64,000 nt of DNA from contig NW_026622952.1 in the NCBI RefSeq assembly GCF_023065955.2, positions 34,731,813 through 34,795,812 of the forward strand, read 5' to 3'. Of this stretch, positions 52,561-63,881 are shown in pieces. Source of the DNA: Ursus arctos. Taxonomy: Eukaryota > Chordata > Mammalia > Carnivora > Ursidae. The notes under the pieces were generated by a model that saw only the letters and a program-made list of their open reading frames with translations, was not told where the DNA came from and did no database searches. A program made the translations under genes and the position numbers. How positions within the stretch are numbered: position 1 is the first letter of the stretch; each line of letters begins with the position of its first letter.

Positions 52561-55204
52561 GAGTATTTGGCTCCAAGACCGTGCACTTTGAAAAAGGCTC
52601 TCGCTGCCACTGAGTTAAGGCTCCCTCAGAAACCTGGGGTTAAGGGGTCCTGCCTCGAGCAAGCTGGCGAGCACCTGTGTCCTCACTTCCAGAGGAAACC
52701 CTGGGAACCCACATCCTTCTTAATCTTTGCCAATCCAAAGGCCAAACTGCTTCTCATTGTTGTGTTCACAGCCGTTCATCGTGTATTCTCAGGTTTCTGG
52801 TTACTTTTCTATTGTCCTCTCCGTGCATAAGGAGACACCTAGCAATGCTACTACCTTCCCGTGTGTGCGGTTTCGAAACACTCGTTGCTCAATTTCACGA
52901 AGGTCTGCTTAAAGTTCATACCTCCAGCAACCGTCCGCAAGTCGAAGCTGGTGCCTGGTGTTTGTCTTGGGCCGAACCTTCCCCACCTTCACTGTGCCCC
53001 TGGCACGCCAGCTTCTGCTTCTCTCTGCCTGTGCGTCTGTGCGGGGGGCTGCTCAGCCCTCCTTTCCCTGAGGAATACCCAGCCCTGCTGCAGGGAGCTC
53101 CAAGGAGGGCTTCTCACGGATGCACACTTGTTCCCAACTCTTTCTGCACAAAAGGCATCCATGCAGCTTTGGGTGGGTGGAAGGAGGGAATGACGAGGGC
53201 AAAGGGTTTAAAGAATGGTGCTGTCTAGAAGAGCCGGAGGACGTTGGTAAATCCCACAACAGGCTTATTTAACCGTTTGTGGGGCTCCGGGCCCCTCGGT
53301 CATTTCAGTTCTATAAATCAATCTGAGAAATAAAGTGCCATTCACTTATTCGCTCAACTGATAGTAATATTAGTTATGAAGCTCCCCATGTGTGCAAGGC
53401 CTCCGCGTTGGAGGGGGAAATGAGCCCGGACCCTTATATGAAGATCGTTAAGTCACTGCATATTTCGGGTATTCTCACATTAGCTGATCGGCAGCCCTGG
53501 TAAGCCATCTTCCAGTCCGTGCACTTGGCAAATCCTTGTACCTGTCTTGTAGCGCTGGAAAACCAGCCCTGAGGGACAGAGCATGTGGGGAGTGGGGCCT
53601 TCCTCAGTCTCCAGGGGGACGCCGGCTCTTGGGTGCCCCGCAGTAAGATGCCACCCATCACAGGAGGACAGCCCTGGTTTCTGCGGAGTTGGGCTGTCCT
53701 ACAGACTGAGAATACCATCATGGGACAATTCGAGATGTGTCTTGGGGAAATCTGATTCTGTACACTACTGATATTTTCTGTGCCGATATTCTTTTTGCTT
53801 TCCTTTGTCAGTGGCCTTTCAAAAATGCCAGCATGTCTCCTTCGTACTGAGAGACACCAGGAAAAGAAACTTTTGTATGTGCTCAGGCTAGGTTTTTCTT
53901 TGGGGGGTGGGGTGGGGAGTGGAGGGGCTCACCCCATGCATCAGCAGGGGGGAGTCAAATCCCTGTGACTACAGGGGATTTCCTCTTTCTCCACACAAAG
54001 ATATTCTCCCACTTTTTCTTTTCTTCCCCCTCCTCGATATCCCTTCTCCTCCTCTCTAACCCCCCAGCTCACTGGGAAGCTGAGAAGTGGCCTCATAAAC
54101 ACCACCCCCGGGGGGGGGGGGGGGGGGCTGCCACCAAAGGGAACCGTCCTCCAAGGGCGCACCAGGGGACGCCTGACTCTGGTGTTTTGTTTTGTTTTGG
54201 CCTCAGCTCCTCCTGAATGTTTGCACTTCCATGGGAGAGCGATATCATCCTGTGATTTCATGAGAGTACAGCTCTGTGGTCTCAATGCACGAAATCCCTA
54301 GCGGATCCGGCCCAGTGAGAAAACAGGCCGTGCTAAGCAGACCCGTGACCTGGAACGCTGAGCGCCATCCCAAGGGCCGTGTCTCTGGTGTTGGAATTAA
54401 TTTCACCGTGGTTCCTGCATTACTGTATTTTCCTGGTGTTTCTCTAAGTGAATTTCACACGGATGGTTGGGCTATTTGGGCTCTCACTCTGAGCGGAAAG
54501 ATTCGGGTCTTGCTCTGCGCAGGAATCGCACAGTCCGCCCCGGGGCCGGAGGACATCAGCGCGAGGACAAAGCCCGGCCCCGGCAAGTGGTTTCTAATGG
54601 TTCTGCGCTGGGGCCCCGGAGAGGGGCTCGGTGTTCGCCCGCAGGTGTTGCAAACAAACTGTGGGGTTAGGGCCAACCCTGCGTGCGCACGTGATCGTAG
54701 CTTGACAATCCTCTTTGTGTATTGACTTTTATTTTTAGTCTTTAAAAACCGCTCCCCCGTTCACCCCTCCGCGCGCAGGGACCCCAGCCACAGGGTGACA
54801 CAAGCCGCAAGCAGACAACAGCCAGCTAGAGAGCCGGCTCCGGAGATGGTTTAAAGCCGATCTCACTCCACTTCCCTCGGATCAGATGATGCATAGTCTG
54901 TGCCTTCTGTCGCTCGAGGTCAGCATCCCCATCAGCCGCTGGGAACCGGCCCCGGCGGACCTGAAACTTGGCCTGTAGTAGGGCAAAGGGAGAAGACACC
55001 CCCACGGCCTTGCAAGTTTGCTCACTGATTTTTGCGGGCTTGGGGTTGGGATCTTCACCCAGGTTCCAGAGGTTAAAGAAGGGGTGAAACAAAAATCAGA
55101 GGGCCTGGTTCAGGTCGGGGACTTACTGGCTCTGCAGCCTTGAGCAAGTCTGGCTCGTGGAGACTCAGTTCCCCCTCGGGCAGCAAAAGAGGGAAGGGGG
55201 ACGG
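52561..55204. other. Intergenic; G18 homopolymer at 54,110-54,127
   Basis: A short antisense L2-like piece occurs near 53,340-53,440. The C5-G18 junction at 54,105-54,127 is a homopolymer. No gene was recognised in either strand. Confidence 0.45.
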
Positions 55205-55320
55205 GGAGACCAATCATTCATGCGACCCATTTTTATTGAGTCCCCCCTGTGGCTAGAAAGGGTTTTAAGCGCTGTGCACACAGTTGTGAACAAGAGAGAT
55301 GAAGGCCCTCCTTTGCTGGC
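55205..55320 (-). repeat. L2 LINE 3' end, antisense
   Basis: 'accaatcattcatgcgaccc', 'tttttattgagtcccccctg', 'gcgctgtgcacacagttgtgaacaagagagatgaaggccct' is a clear antisense L2 3' end. Confidence 0.55.
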
Positions 55321-56671
55321 CATGCTGGTGATTCTGAGACGCGAATGGGCAATACTACGCCTGAGACAGCTGCGGTAGAACGGGAGAGATTCCCGACGCC
55401 AGGGCCCCCAAACCGATCAGGGGTTCGGGCAAGGCTGAAACCTGAAGCCTAAATTGGGGCTTGCGGGGGCGGGAGGGGGGGAGTGGGGGGAGGTGGTGTT
55501 GGCCAGATGTTGGCGGGGGGAAAGTGATCCACACGCAGAGAAGAGGACTGTGGGTGGCCCAGGCCTGGGCTCCGCAGTCCCGCTGGGTGGAGAGTGGACC
55601 AGCCACCCCTGACTCATCTGGGCTCCTCCCAACACCCAGGCCCCAGGCGGGCGGGGCGCTTGGCTGCAGGCGGGAACCCCAGTACCTTTGCCCTTGCTGC
55701 AGTGGGTCCTACGTCGGCCATGTTGCCTGCAGGGGGGCGGCAGCCTGGTGGGGTAAGGCCAGCCCCAGGGGTGCGCAGAGGGGAGGAAACAGAGGGGATG
55801 GGAGGTGCCAGATGAGGGAGGGGAGCTGGGAGGGGGGCGGGGGTGTCCCTGTGGGCTGGGCAGTTAGTGGTGACCTGACAGCGGAAAACCCTAAAGTTCT
55901 GTGGTTCTATTAGTTGGTTTGGGGGTCTATTAAGTGATTTGGTTTCTCTGTTAAGCCCGTAAGATATTTTTAGACAACTTAGAAAAGTTTGTAAGATCTA
56001 AAAAAAAAACAAAACAAAACCCTCAAACCAGGGTAGGGAACCGCCTGGGTAAGCCTGGGCCTTATTTCAGAGCTCCAGGACCCCTCAGCTCTGTCGCCCC
56101 TACTCGTTCAGGACCCCTGCCTTTCCTCCTGAACCTGGCAGGGGCTCGGCCTTGCATTTTCCCACCTGCCTTTCCCTTCCCTTCCCTTCTTTGAACTCAC
56201 CTGCCAGCCTCTTACCCTGGTCACGTCCAGTCCTCCACCAACCCCCTGGCACCCACAAAGCTGAAACACACGGGAGAAACACAGCCATGCTGCTGTTCCC
56301 ACTTTAAAGCCCAAGTGTTGCCCAGCAGTCCTGCCCCCTGTCCCTGGGTTCACTCCTCCTGCATTTTGATGGCTGTTTTGCAAATAGTCCCCTTTCCAGA
56401 ATCCGCCCCCCCCACCCCTTCTGTGGATCTGGTAGAGACAATCAGAAGAGAAATCCCATAAATGCCACATCCACCCCTACCATAAACTTGGTCCTTCCGC
56501 TGTTATTCTGGGTGAGCTGTTGGGGCACCTACCAGAGGGACCCCTCATTAGAACCCTAAATCCACCCTTCTCACTATTCAAGAACATCCTGCCAGCAATG
56601 AGCCTGTCTCTCTCCTGCATCACCAGCTCTTCCTTTCTTATTGGACCATTCCACCCTTCCCACCAGCATAC
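55321..56671. other. Intergenic, GC-rich, nothing recognised
   Basis: G-rich blocks at 55,460-55,510 and 55,800-55,860. Open frames here lack domains. Confidence 0.5.
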
Positions 56672-56689
56672 AAACATTATTAACATCTT

Positions 56690-56788
56690 TTTTTTTTAAA
56701 GTAATCTCTACACCCAATGTGGGACTCGAACTCACAACCCCAAGATCAAAAGTCACTTTCTCCACTGACTGAGCCAGCTGGGCACCCC
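56690..56788 (-). mobile_element. Old Carnivora SINE fragment, reverse
   Basis: 'gtaatctctacacccaatgtgggactcgaactcacaaccccaagatcaaaagtc..tgagccagctgggcacccc'. Flanks 56672-56689 and 56789-56806 (aaacattatt[a/c]acatctt) match at 17 of 18. Confidence 0.92.
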
Positions 56789-57115
56789 AAACATTATTCA
56801 CATCTTACAAAAAAATAAAAAAAAAAAAAGAAGCCACAGGTCCCTCCAAGCCCCACATCCATTCTCCGTTCCCTCCTGCTTAAAGCAAAACTTCTCAAGG
56901 CAGTTTTCTCTGGAACCTGCCTCTAAATCCAATCTGTAATCAAACTGTATTGGTTCTACCCTCACAATATATCCATAAATGACATCTCATTACCTACCAT
57001 TTCTGCAGCTCCGAACCGCCATCCGCCCTCTCCTAGATGATTGCAGTGACCTGCGGACTGGTTTCCCTGACTCCACCCCTGCACCGTTTCTGCTGAGAAA
57101 GCCACGCCTCTGCTC

Positions 57116-57224
57116 CAATGGCTTCCATTGACATTCCCATGGTTCCCAGTGACTTTCCAATGGCTTCCATTGACATTCCCATGGTTCCCAGTGACTTTCC
57201 AATGGCTTCCATTGACACTCAGAG
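57116..57224 (+). repeat. 42-bp tandem repeat, about 2.5 copies
   Basis: Units start at 57116, 57158 and 57200 (each CAATGGCTTCCATTGACA), the first two identical over 42 bases. Confidence 0.97.
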
Positions 57225-57536
57225 TAAAAGCCAAGTGAAAGGCCTTACACGACCCCCACAGTCCCCATGCCTTCAATCAAAACCGCTGGGACCCTGTCCC
57301 CCAGCACCTGTCCCATCCCCACAGCCAAGCCCCAACCACACCACCCCCTTACTTTACTATAAGGCTCTTTCCGCCAAGACCATGTCTTACTCCTTCACGT
57401 TCTTTAGATCTCTGCTCAAACATTGCGTTTTGGGGCAGCCTTCTCTAACCAGCCTATTTAAAACTGCTTCCACACACACCCTTCCTAATCCTCTTCCCTG
57501 CTCCCCCATCGCATTTATCACTATTTGACCTGCTAT

Positions 57537-57570
57537 GTATATTGTATTGTATTGTATTGTATTGTATTCT
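57537..57570 (+). repeat. (TATTG)n microsatellite
   Basis: About six tandem TATTG units inside the L2. Confidence 0.95.
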
Positions 57571-57869
57571 TCCCCGCCTTGGATACAAGCTCCGTGAGAG
57601 CACAATTTTTTTGTTTTTGCACAATTCTATCTCCCATAGGGGAGAGTACAATTGCTCCACTAAGGCATTATTATTATCATTATTATATTAGGTGTTCCCA
57701 GAAGGACACATCGAAGAAGTAGCGTGAACTCTAGTTAACCCGCTTTACAAACATGAGGATATATTAAACACGTAACAATAGGCATACAGCCTAGACTCCA
57801 AAGGTGGATCTCTGAGGAGCTACAGCTCTTCGTGTCCATGCCGCCGCTCACCCCCGTCCCCTTGGATCT

Positions 57870-58440
57870 GATCTGATCGTCTTAATGAGGCAGGAGGGCA
57901 AGGTTCTAGTCTCACAGAGTCAAAGAACGAATATCTCAGACAAAGGAGAGCGAGCAAAGCGATAGTTTTATTAAGCGAAGATACAGAAAAAGCTCTCAGG
58001 AGTGAGGGGGGGTCCCGACTGGGTTGCCAATGAGGGCTTTTGGGGTTGGTCTTCAATTGAAAACTGACCGGGGAATTTAAATCAGAATGTCTAACATCTC
58101 TACGGATAGCACCACTGAGTAGCGACTGGTAGTAGCATCTTTAATGGCTTACTTCTTCTTTAGGGTCTGATCATTCTTTGTTGGTCACAAGGTGAAGGTG
58201 ACTGTCATCAAAAGACCCCACCTCTGACGCCCAGGGCAGGATGGTCTGGTTTGTTCCCTTATCTCTGGTTTCCTTATGCCTCAGCATTTCTGGGATTTCT
58301 GTGACCTCATCATGTAGCCCCCACGTGAGCCTAGCCACACAGCCCGCGACTGTCTCTCCCTGCCTCGCCTTGCCTGTCCCTTACTCACTGACTGACTTCT
58401 AAGGCTACGTCAGAAGAAGTCTTACGTTCTGTGCGGAACT
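57870..58440 (-). mobile_element. Probable ERV LTR, antisense
   Basis: 'cagagtcaaagaacgaatatctcagacaaaggagagcgagcaaagcgatagttttattaagc' resembles the antisense R/U5 edge of a carnivore class I ERV LTR; the plus TTTATT at 57967-57972 would be its AATAAA. No internal retroviral genes are seen beside it. Boundaries and family are uncertain. Confidence 0.42.
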
Positions 58441-58496
58441 CTATTGAACGGCATGCCATCAGGGAAGCCACTGCCAGAAAGAAGTTCGACCACCTT

Positions 58497-58719
58497 GGGG
58501 CCCGTGGGTGGTTCCGTTGGTGAGGCGTCCAGATCTTAATTTAGGTTCAGGCTGTGATCTCAGCGTCGTGAGATCGAGTCCCCTGCCTGGCTCCGAGCTC
58601 AGGGCGGAGTCTGCTTGAGATTCTCTTTCCCTCTCCCTCTGCACCCCCCCCCCCACACTCACTCTTTCTCTCTCTCTCTCTCTCTCTAAATAAATAAAAT
58701 CTTTTTAAAATTAAAAAAA
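58497..58719 (+). mobile_element. Carnivora SINE, diverged, 15-bp TSD
   Basis: 'ggggcccgtgggtggttccgttgg' head, (CT)n and (AAATA)n tail. aagttc[g/t]ac[c/t]acctt at 58482-58496 and 58720-58734. Confidence 0.94.
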
Positions 58720-58734
58720 AAGTTCTACTACCTT

Positions 58735-61023
58735 AAGATCCCTCTGTGGTGAGGAGGCCCAAGCTAGCCAGGTGGATAGGCTTTGGGGAGAGAGAGGCAC
58801 CGGGCCAGCCCCCCACTCTTCCAGCCCCCCTAGCCTCAGCACGCAATACGTGGCTAAAGAAGCTTCCTTGGAGGCTCAGGCAAGTGCCCGCAGGTGACTC
58901 CAGCCCCGCCAACATCTGATTGCAAGTACACGAGTGACCCCAAGCCACTAAGGTTTGGGGCGGTTGGTTACAGAGGAACAGATACCCAGAACAGAGGACA
59001 GTCTCAGAGGCAGGCCCTCCTCGTGCCCGTGGTAGCGCAGTCAGCTTCGCCAAGGCTGCCTGCCATAGGTGTGCTCTGCGTAGGAAAACGCCAACGTGAG
59101 GAATCGTGTTTAAAAGAAATAAATTAGGGTCTTATAAAAGCGTTGTCTTATTACAAGTGCAGCTTCCAAAGCACTCATAAGCATTCATTAAGATGGTGAC
59201 AGCTACTTATCAGAAGCCTCTGAGCAGAAAAACAGGAAGAGAAATGTTGGAAATAACTACCTTTTAAAGATAATGAGGTGCCGAGGTAAAGCACCCTAAA
59301 ATGTATAGTTAAGTAAATGAGAACAGTATACAATGACCAAAACTGAATTCACATACAACCTTTCAGAAACCAATCCAGACGTCAGATATCCTTAAGTAGA
59401 CTTGTATTTCAAAAGTTAAACTCACGACTATAGAAATCCAGGTCACTTCAACCCCCAGTCTGCTTTGGTCCCTATTACCCAGCCTAGGAATATAACCCAG
59501 GAAGAACAGAACTGAATCCAGAGTTTTCCAGATTGGTGGTCTACACAGCCACACCTCACCAGACAGTTGCCAAACTTCCATTTTCTCTCCCACTTCTGAG
59601 AAGGAACTTTTACTGTTTACTCAAGGTTTAATGATTCAATAGTTCAGTAAGAAGAGCCATGAACCCACGACACCATCAAATGGTGTTGGGAGTAGAATAA
59701 AGTTATACACTTTTAGAAATTATGGAAGATAATTGTAGAGTTAGAACCCGTTTACCTTTTCTGGTTAGTAAACTAATGTATGGAGCCAACTGAGTATTCT
59801 GTCAGCCAAACCAGGATACTACGCAGTAAGCCAGCTGTGGAGAAACCAAGAGCATTCGGTTCCAGACCAGAGAAAGGACTCCCTACGCCACAGCAGGCCT
59901 TTTCGGTGTGTGGACCGGAGAGCACCGAGCCTCCTCTGGCAGAACGCAGTTCCGAGGAGCGTGCACTGGGAATAAATCAGACGGTGTTAGTAGTCTGATA
60001 AGGAGGTGGGCTGCGAGGTTGGCCTGTCCTGTGGTTGGGAAAGAATAAGATAAAGGATTCTTTGATGTTGTTATTGAAGGCTTTTGCTCAATAATTCAAT
60101 GAGAAGATCCATGAACCCATGAAACCATCAAAATGTGTCAGGAGTAGAAAAAAGTCACATGCTTGTTAGATATTATTGAAGATTTAGGGGATGTTTACCC
60201 TTTATGTTAACCGGCATTTTCCCATAATCAAAGAGGGGATGAACAAGCCTTCCAAACAGTGAGGGCGTGGATGAGAAGGAGATAAAGGTGAGTAAAGTCT
60301 ATGAGGAGTGGGGTTTTCTTCCTTTCTAGATCGTTGCTTACATTCCCTGTAAAAAATTAATATCCCCTGGTGAATGTCTCTGGGAGATAAAGAAAAGGCT
60401 CTTTCTGACAAAGAGTTCCTCTACTTTGAAAGTGCCAGCCATGCTTAGATTTTTGAGAACTGAAAGGTGAGATTGTCTAGGTAAATGGATCCATTCAGTA
60501 GGAAGAAAACTAAGCGCTCAGCTTGACCCTCAGCTCTGAGCAGGATGTGCGGGAAAAGAGACCCCTGGCTTCTCAGGAAGCCTGAGCACGAGAGGAAGGG
60601 AAAGCCTATTGGTTACGAATGCTTTGGGGATTTTCAGAAATGTGAGACACTTGTGTAGTAAACATTTCAGAAGTAAGATAGATACAATAAAACAACTGTT
60701 GGAGGACAAATGGTGGAACTGTGGCCCCTGAGGAGAGAGAGCTAAAAGGCCCACAGAGAAGAATCGGAAAGAAAAATATAGTCAGAGCCAATGAGGGGAC
60801 CAGTGTGATGGGAATATGCAGGCTTTCAGCTGCTCTTCTGTTAAACAATGACTCCAATACGACAAGAAAAATGAAACAGAATCCATACGAAATAAAAATC
60901 GGCTAGCCAATCCCAACGGAAAGAGATTTCATAGTGCATTTCAATTTTTGTTCTGATTTTTGGGTTTGATGAATGTTGTTAGTTCAAGACCAGAAGACTG
61001 TTTCATTAATAAAACATTTTTAT
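58735..61023. other. Intergenic; includes a diverged direct repeat
   Basis: Mostly unique, AT-rich from 59,100. Contains two related copies of about 105 bp at 59,622-59,730 and 60,083-60,185. No gene. Confidence 0.5.
59622..60185 (+). repeat. Diverged direct repeat (two copies of about 105 bp)
   Basis: Both copies carry 'ccatgaaccca', 'accatcaaa', 'ggagtagaa', 'ttattgaagat/ttatggaagat' in the same order and orientation, spaced about 460 bp. Confidence 0.75.
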
Positions 61024-61245
61024 GGGGCGCCTGGGTGGTTCAGTCAGTTGGGTGTCCGCCTTTGGCTCGGGTTGTGATCTCAGGGTCCTGGGATTGAGCC
61101 GAGTCAAGCTTTCTGCTCAGCGGGGAGTCTGCTTCTCCCTCTCCCTCTGCCCCCGCCTTGCTCGTGGGTGCGCTCGCTCTTTCTCTCTTGTGTGTATGCA
61201 CACTCTCTCTCTCTCAAATGAATAAATAAAATCTTTTAAAAAATT
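61024..61245 (+). mobile_element. Carnivora SINE
   Basis: GGGGCGCCTGGGTGGTTCAG head at 61024, body, (CT)n and (AATAA)n tail. No certain target-site duplication. Confidence 0.95.
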
Positions 61246-61323
61246 AAAAAATATTTCTGATGGTTTCCCACATCCCACCAATGATGGGAGAGAAACCACC
61301 AGCAATCAGAAAACACTTTGGGG

Positions 61324-61512
61324 GGACTCCTGGGTGGCGCAGTCATTAAGCCTCTGCCTTCGGCTCAGGGCGTGATCCCGGAGTTCTGGGATCAAGCCCC
61401 ACATCGGGTTCCTCCACTGGGAGCCTGCTTCTTCCTCTCCCACTCCCCCTGCTTGTGTTCCCTCTCTCGCTGTCAAATAAATAAATAAATAATCTTAAAA
61501 AAAAAAAAAGAA
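61324..61512 (+). mobile_element. Arctoid-type Carnivora SINE, 16-bp TSD
   Basis: 'actcctgggtggcgcagtca', 'ctccactgggagcctgcttc', '(AAATA)n' tail. AGAAAACACTTTGGGG is duplicated at 61308-61323 and 61513-61528. Confidence 0.96.
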
Positions 61513-61742
61513 AGAAAACACTTTGGGGCAAGTCTGAAAATTGCACAGCTGTGGCCAACTGATGGCTCCCCGACTTTTGTAGGTGGTAGTGGGGCTGCTG
61601 GTGGTAATCGTGCGTGGGGGGGGGTGTAAGATATGCACAGTGTGTTGAGGGTTCTGACACCCACTAAAATTCTGATTGATGAGGGAACAGAAGGCAAGCT
61701 GAGGACAAAGCAGGAACTGACACCACCCCCCCATGGGATGTA

Positions 61743-62216
61743 TGTGACATTCCTCAGGCTCTCCTGGCTGCCCTAAAGGACAAAGAAATGTTTACAAATG
61801 TCTTAGCAGTTTACAAGAACGAAGCATTTCTATCAATAACCTAGCTTCCGGAAGGGAATGTAAATACAATTAAATGTCCTTATAATCTGCAGCCTCCAGG
61901 AAGTTCCCGACTATCTTCACGTTAACGCCTCGCTAGAGCGCAAAACCGCCTTAACTTGACAACGGCAAGGCCTCCGGTATCCTGTGAGTCTTTAACATAT
62001 GAAAGCACTTTCTTAACCTACCTCTTCCCTTACCTCCCCCAACCCCATAGTATATAATCAGCCACCCCTCACAACCCAGGGCAGCCCCTCTTTCTGCCCA
62101 CATGTCCTGTCCCTGTGTTTTAATAAACCACCATTTTGCACCAAAGACGCCTCAAGAATTCTTTCTTGGTCATCGGCTCTGGACTCCACCCCACTGAACC
62201 TCACCGATATTCCACA
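61743..62216 (+). mobile_element. Solo LTR of a class I (gammaretrovirus-like) ERV
   Basis: The segment begins TGTGACATTC and ends near TTCCACA. It has a TATA-like box (TATATAA, 62051-62057), then 'tctttctgcccacatgtcctg', a poly(A) signal AATAAA (62122-62127) and 'ccattttgcaccaaagacgcctcaagaattctttcttgg', which is the R/U5 text of mammalian class I ERV LTRs. No gag/pol/env follows; L1 3'-end sequence starts right after. Subfamily not resolved. Confidence 0.6.
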
Positions 62217-62264
62217 GCCTCGTCACTGACCACCAATGACTCCAATGTCTGTCGGGAGTTGGGG

Positions 62265-62350
62265 GGGGGGGGTGAATCACTAACCCCTACCTCTGAAACT
62301 AATAATACACTATGTTAATTGAATTTAAATTTAAAAAAATTTTTTTTAAG
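62265..62350 (+). repeat. Carnivore L1 3' terminal fragment
   Basis: 'ggtgaatcactaacccctacctctgaaactaataatacactatgttaattgaattt' then A-rich tail, the usual L1 3' end in carnivores. Confidence 0.75.
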
Positions 62351-62663
62351 TTTGAGGTCAAAAAGGAGTAACTGAAGTCCTCTTTCACCTGTGCTTCTGA
62401 CCAACAGGCTGCAGATTGGGGGCGGGGGAGCAATGACACGTCCTTATGTTCAATTAATTTGCTAGAGCTGCTCCCAGAACTCAGAGGAACATTTTACTTC
62501 CCAGATTACCAGTTTATTATAAAAGGATATAGTTCAGGAACAGCCTTTTAAAAGCTGATATCTCAAGCACTCAGTTCCATTCCCTCTCTGAGCACACCAT
62601 TCCCCTAAACCTGTATCCTCCCTGAGGTATGATTAAATCATCCCACCTCCAGCTGCCTCCCGG

Positions 62664-62840
62664 GGGTGGGACTAAGACTTCCAACTCTCCAATCACATTG
62701 TCGGTCCTCCAGCCTGGGAGGTGAGGGGGGTGGGACTAAGAGTTCCAACTCTCCAATCACATTGTCGGTTCTCCTGCCTGGGAGGTCAGGGGTGTGGGAC
62801 TAAGAGTTCCAACCCTCACATTGTTGGTTTTCCTGGCCAC
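62664..62840. repeat. 64-bp tandem repeat, about 2.7 copies
   Basis: 'GGGACTAAGA' recurs at spacing 64 (ACTAAG at 62671, 62735, 62799), with TTCCAACTCTCCAATCACAT in the first two copies and a partial third copy. Confidence 0.96.
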
Positions 62841-62989
62841 GAGCCCGCATCCTTAGGTGGGGTCTAAAAGTCACCTCATTAACATAGTAAAAGACACTTT
62901 TGTCCTTCTAATCACTTAGGAAATTCCAAAGGTTTTAGGGCTCCGTGTCAGAAACAGGAACAAAGACCAAATCTATGTGTCTTATTTTA

Positions 62990-63195
62990 CTTTATTTTCT
63001 AAAAGATTGTAATTATTTATTTGAGAGAGAGAGAGAGAGACAGAGAGAGAGCGCGCTCATGTTGCACAAGCAGGGGGAGGGGCAGAGGGAGCTGGAGAAG
63101 CAAACTCCCCGGATACCGGGACCCTGAGATCATGACCTCAGCCCAAGGCAGAGGCTTAACCGTTACTAAGCCGCCACTCACGTGCCCCACCCCAC
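62990..63195 (-). mobile_element. Carnivora SINE, reverse, 13-bp TSD
   Basis: 'tttattttctaaaagattgtaattatttatttgag' tail and 'ccgccactcacgtgcccc' head. GTGTCTTATTTTA is at 62977-62989 and 63196-63208. Confidence 0.92.
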
Positions 63196-63222
63196 GTGTC
63201 TTATTTTAAATCACAATATCTC

Positions 63223-63832
63223 AGGTGTCCTTGGGCCTCGCTAGGTGTTGTAACCTAATCCCCAGGCACTGCCTCCTGCCAATAATGCAGGTGGCCTCCC
63301 GGGACGGCTGAGGTCGTCCAGCACCGCCAGACACCACCACCACTCCCACCCACCCACCCACCACCCCCCCGCCATGCTCCAGGAGTGGTGGGCATCAACA
63401 CAGGTGCTCGGTGCAGGAAAGCTGATGAGGAGGACCAAAAAGGGCAGAGCCCAGAAGGACCCCTTTATGAACAAAACAAGCCCCCCTGAGACAGAGAGGC
63501 AGAGGTCAAACAAACAAATTTTATAGGCTCTGTGACCTGAAAGAGAAATAAGACTTGAGCTTAAAAACTTCCAGGGTACTCATGTCTGTAATTCACTTTT
63601 AATTATATAAACATTAAGATGAGTTTGCAAAATAAGTTGAGGATGTATAGGTATGTGTCCGAAACACTCTAGTGCAGTGTGAATTAATGGTAGAGCCAGG
63701 GCGCTGGGCAGGTGTGTGCTTATTACAAAGTCTTTTCCCCTTTTCTGTTTGAAAATGTTTCTAATGAAATGTTGAGGGGCACACTTGACCAGGTGAGCAT
63801 GATCATAACAGGATTCTGGAAATCAGAGCTAG

Positions 63833-63881
<49 letters not shown>

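Larger units (their letters stand above)
56985..57680 (+). repeat. L2 LINE 3' region, sense, with internal tandem repeat
   Basis: Landmarks in order: 'gattgcagtgacctgcggactggtttcc', 'ctccaatggcttcc', 'ctcagagtaaaagccaagtg', 'tctttagatctctgctcaaac', 'ggggcagccttctctaaccagcctatttaaaactgc', 'atcgcatttatcactatttgacctgc', 'acaagctccgtgagagc'. Confidence 0.65.
62351..63222 (-). mobile_element. ERV LTR, antisense, with 64-bp tandem repeat and SINE insertion
   Basis: Read on the - strand: 'tgagatattgtgatttaaaataag' (5' edge), then 'ctgtgagcc/ctgacacggagccctaaaacc', the tandem block, 'ccttttataataaactgg' (poly(A) signal = plus TTTATT at 62513-62518), and 'gctctagcaaattaattgaac', a well-known mammalian MER-type LTR order. 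A reverse SINE (62990-63195) sits in the 5' part. No internal viral genes. Confidence 0.6.

Noticed and set aside
62664..62840. CRISPR-like regular repeats
   Set aside because: Contiguous 64-bp tandem units without unique spacers in a mammalian LTR; the same holds for the 42-bp repeat at 57116.
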